Shown piece after piece: positions 62,097 through 64,000 of a DNA stretch of 64,000 bases. This DNA is from Sphingobium cyanobacteriorum (GTDB taxonomy: Bacteria > Pseudomonadota > Alphaproteobacteria > Sphingomonadales > Sphingomonadaceae). The notes under the pieces are model-generated. The model worked only from the letters and a program-made list of their open reading frames with translations. It was not told the origin of the DNA and searched no databases. The translations under genes and the position numbers were made by a program. Where the stretch lies: the NCBI RefSeq assembly GCF_030580935.1, contig NZ_JAUQOM010000001.1, positions 744,001 through 808,000 on the forward strand. Direction: 5' to 3'. Position 1 is the stretch's first letter. Each line of letters begins with the position of its first letter.

Positions 62097-63797
62097 ATGA
62101 TCGCCCGCCTTTCCGGCCACCTGGCCACACTCGCCCTCCTCGCCCTGTCGCCCCTGCCCGCCGCCGCACGCGCGCCGGTATCGACCAACGCCACCGTCTC
62201 CGCCGCCGATCCACGCGCGGCGCAGGCGGGGCAGGAGATATTGCGCAAGGGGGGCAGCGCCACTGACGCGGCGATCGCGATGATGCTGACCCTGAACGTG
62301 GTGGAGCCGCATAATAGCGGCATTGGCGGCGGCGGCTTCCTTATGCATCATGACGGCACGACCGGCCTGCTGGATTCGATCGACGGCCGTGAAACGGCGC
62401 CGGCGGCGGCACGCCCCGATCGCTTCATGGGACCGGACGGCAAGCCGCTGCCTTTCCGAGACGCCTGGCCGGGCGGCTATTCGGCCGGGGTGCCGGGCAA
62501 TCTGCGCCTGGCGTGGGACGCCCATGCAAAGTGGGGCAAGCTCCCCTGGGCAGACCTGTTTCAGCCGGCGATCCGCTATGCAGAGGACGGCTTTCAGCTT
62601 GGCGAGCGCACCGCCACCGCCTTGCGCGCGACGCAGGGCGTCTGGGCTGATTTTCCGGCAATACAGAAGCTCTTCTGGATCAACGGCGCCCCGCCCCCGG
62701 TCGGCACCACCTTGAAAAACCTCCCGCTAGCCGCGCTTTTCAAGCGCATCGCGGCGGAAGGCCCGGACGCCTTCTACACGGGCGAGAATGCGAAGCTGCT
62801 GAGCGATGCCGTCACCCATGCACCCAAAAACCCCGTCCCGATGACAGAAGCGGACATTGCCGGCTATCAGGCCAAGCACCGCAAGCCGGTCTGCGGTCCT
62901 TATCGTATCTACACCGTCTGCGGCATGGGGCCGGCATCGGCGGGCGGCGTCACCGTGCTGGAAATCCTGGGCATGGTCGAGCGTTTCCCGCTGGCCCGAT
63001 GGGGCAAGGACGATCCCCGTTCCTGGCATGTCATCGGCGAAGCGATGCAACTGGCCTATGCCGATCGCGATACATGGCTGGGCGACCCGGATTTCGTCAC
63101 AGTGCCGGTCAGTGGCATGATCGACCCTGCCTATCTGAAACAGCGCGCATCGCTCATTCGCCTCAACAAGGCGCTCACCACATATCAGCCCGGCACACCG
63201 CCCGGCGCGCAGCCGCGCACCGCGTCACTGCCCCACCCCGAAAGCGGCACCAGCCATTTCGTCGCGGTGGACCGCAACGGCGACATCGCCGCCTGGACAT
63301 CGACCATCGAAAGTTTCTTTGGCAGCCAGTTGGTCGCCAATGGCGTGATCCTGAACAATGAACTGACCGATTTCAGCTTCACCCCGGAAAAAAATGGCGC
63401 GCCGGTCGCCAACCGGGTGGAACCGGGCAAGCGCCCCCTTTCCTCCATGTCTCCCACGATCGTTTACGACGCCAGCGGCACGCCGATTTTCACCGTCGGC
63501 GCGGCAGGCGGCAAGACCATCATCATGCAGGTTGCCAAGGCACTGATCGCGCATTTCGACTGGGGCCTGTCCGCCCAGGAATCGATCGCCCACGGCCTCA
63601 TCTTCTTCAATGGCGACGGGCTGGTGCTGGAACAGGGCACGTCACTGGAGGCGATGAAAGCCCCCCTGGAAAAACTCGGCCATCGCGTCAGCGTCAACCG
63701 GATGGGCCTCAAGGCCAACGCCGCCGAGCGGACAGAAGATGGCCGTTGGGTGGGTGCGGCGGACCCGCGCAGCCCTGGCGTATCTTTGCAGGAGTAA
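62097..63797 (+). CDS. ggt: Gamma-glutamyltransferase
   Basis: 566 residues. Periplasmic Ntn hydrolase precursor. The signal peptide IARLSGHLATLALLALSPLPAAARA is followed by DPRAAQAGQEILRKGGSATDAAIAM, LNVVEPHNSGIGGGGFL, and the autocleavage site ESGTSHFVAVD, where Thr becomes the N-terminal nucleophile of the small subunit; PLSSMSPTIV and GAAGGKTIIMQ are further family motifs. It hydrolyses or transfers gamma-glutamyl groups, e.g. glutathione. ATG 62097 lies eight bases after AGGG; ATG 62091 is an alternative. Confidence 0.94.
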   Translation: MIARLSGHLATLALLALSPLPAAARAPVSTNATVSAADPRAAQAGQEILRKGGSATDAAIAMMLTLNVVEPHNSGIGGGGFLMHHDGTTGLLDSIDGRETAPAAARPDRFMGPDGKPLPFRDAWPGGYSAGVPGNLRLAWDAHAKWGKLPWADLFQPAIRYAEDGFQLGERTATALRATQGVWADFPAIQKLFWINGAPPPVGTTLKNLPLAALFKRIAAEGPDAFYTGENAKLLSDAVTHAPKNPVPMTEADIAGYQAKHRKPVCGPYRIYTVCGMGPASAGGVTVLEILGMVERFPLARWGKDDPRSWHVIGEAMQLAYADRDTWLGDPDFVTVPVSGMIDPAYLKQRASLIRLNKALTTYQPGTPPGAQPRTASLPHPESGTSHFVAVDRNGDIAAWTSTIESFFGSQLVANGVILNNELTDFSFTPEKNGAPVANRVEPGKRPLSSMSPTIVYDASGTPIFTVGAAGGKTIIMQVAKALIAHFDWGLSAQESIAHGLIFFNGDGLVLEQGTSLEAMKAPLEKLGHRVSVNRMGLKANAAERTEDGRWVGAADPRSPGVSLQE

Positions 63798-63834
63798 ACC
63801 GCCTTTGCGGGCGCGAAGTCTTTTGTCGGGCGCC

Positions 63835-64000
63835 TCACCCCTTCAAATCCAGCCCCGCCACATTGAACACGAACGGGGCGGTGCCGGCCTTCCCGTCCAC
63901 CACCAGGTCGATCTTGACGCGCTTTGCGTCCCTGATCACATCATAGGCCCCCTGCGAGGGCGCAATGGCGATGCCATCATCATTGGTGGCCATCCGCCCC
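63835..64000 (-). CDS. Hypothetical protein, C-terminal part (partial)
   Basis: A minus-strand frame open from the window edge to TGA at 63835-63837, giving about 54 residues ending VKIDLVVDGKAGTAPFVFN and VAGLDLKG. It reads like the tail of a beta-rich secreted or periplasmic protein. Only the C-terminus is visible, so family and length are unknown. Convergent with ggt. Confidence 0.6.
   Translation of the reverse strand, partial: GRMATNDDGIAIAPSQGAYDVIRDAKRVKIDLVVDGKAGTAPFVFNVAGLDLKG

Overview
The window is high-GC alphaproteobacterial chromosome, most probably a sphingomonad (Sphingobium, Sphingomonas or a relative). Pointers are the TonB-dependent receptors with EIIVTAQKR-type plug starts, a CDC48-type AAA ATPase, the sphingomonad-style suf operon order, Tat-exported glycosidases, and GATC/CG-rich codon use. 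Assignments below rest on reading translations by eye; no database search was possible.

Layout. (1) 1-2587: 3' end of gltB, dispersed-repeat-like DNA, a small secreted or membrane-anchored protein, and tRNA-Leu(GAG). (2) 2588-10600: after a gene-poor 0.67 kb stretch, an acetyl-esterase-like alpha/beta hydrolase and a GH3 beta-glucosidase, a LacI regulator, and a divergent TonB-dependent receptor with a perfect 16-bp palindrome between regulator and receptor. (3) 10992-26513: the most distinctive region, one long minus-strand operon: TonB receptor, TIM-barrel plus small beta subunit resembling 3-keto-C-glycoside deglycosidases (CarB/CarC, DgpC/DgpB), MFS transporter, GMC oxidoreductase, GH43, Gfo/Idh/MocA oxidoreductase, GH1 and a GH106-like alpha-L-rhamnosidase. 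A LysR gene whose N-terminus closely resembles NodD is transcribed divergently. Together they look like a complete route for importing decorated plant glycosides (possibly flavonoid C-glycosides), trimming O-linked sugars, oxidising the remaining sugar at C3 and splitting off the aglycone.

(4) 26624-33355: three-gene transglutaminase / circularly permuted ATP-grasp / alpha-E cluster, with ATP-grasp and alpha-E fused. (5) 33348-37008: a cytochrome P450 translationally coupled to a membrane serine hydrolase, a tiny phospholipase-A2-like protein, and kdsA, closed by a perfect 34-bp palindrome. (6) 37096-53298: ordinary genome: proA, a methyltransferase, CDC48-like ATPase, LysR, a diguanylate cyclase, GST, acetyl-CoA synthetase, cytochrome b561, a UbiH-type hydroxylase, ilvE, threonine aldolase, a DMT exporter and a nucleotide-sugar-epimerase-like protein. 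Within it, 47364-47710 holds a 30-residue hydrophobic peptide gene facing a good convergent promoter, arranged like a type I toxin-antitoxin pair. (7) 53324-59484: the suf Fe-S assembly operon (rrf2-sufB-two unknown genes-sufC-sufD-sufS-sufT-sufA) behind an iron-box-like dyad. (8) 59710-64000: AraC regulator, a gap with an orphan minus-strand terminator, pyrD, gamma-glutamyltransferase, and the 3' end of an unknown gene.

There is no CRISPR array, rRNA, prophage or intact insertion sequence that I can see.
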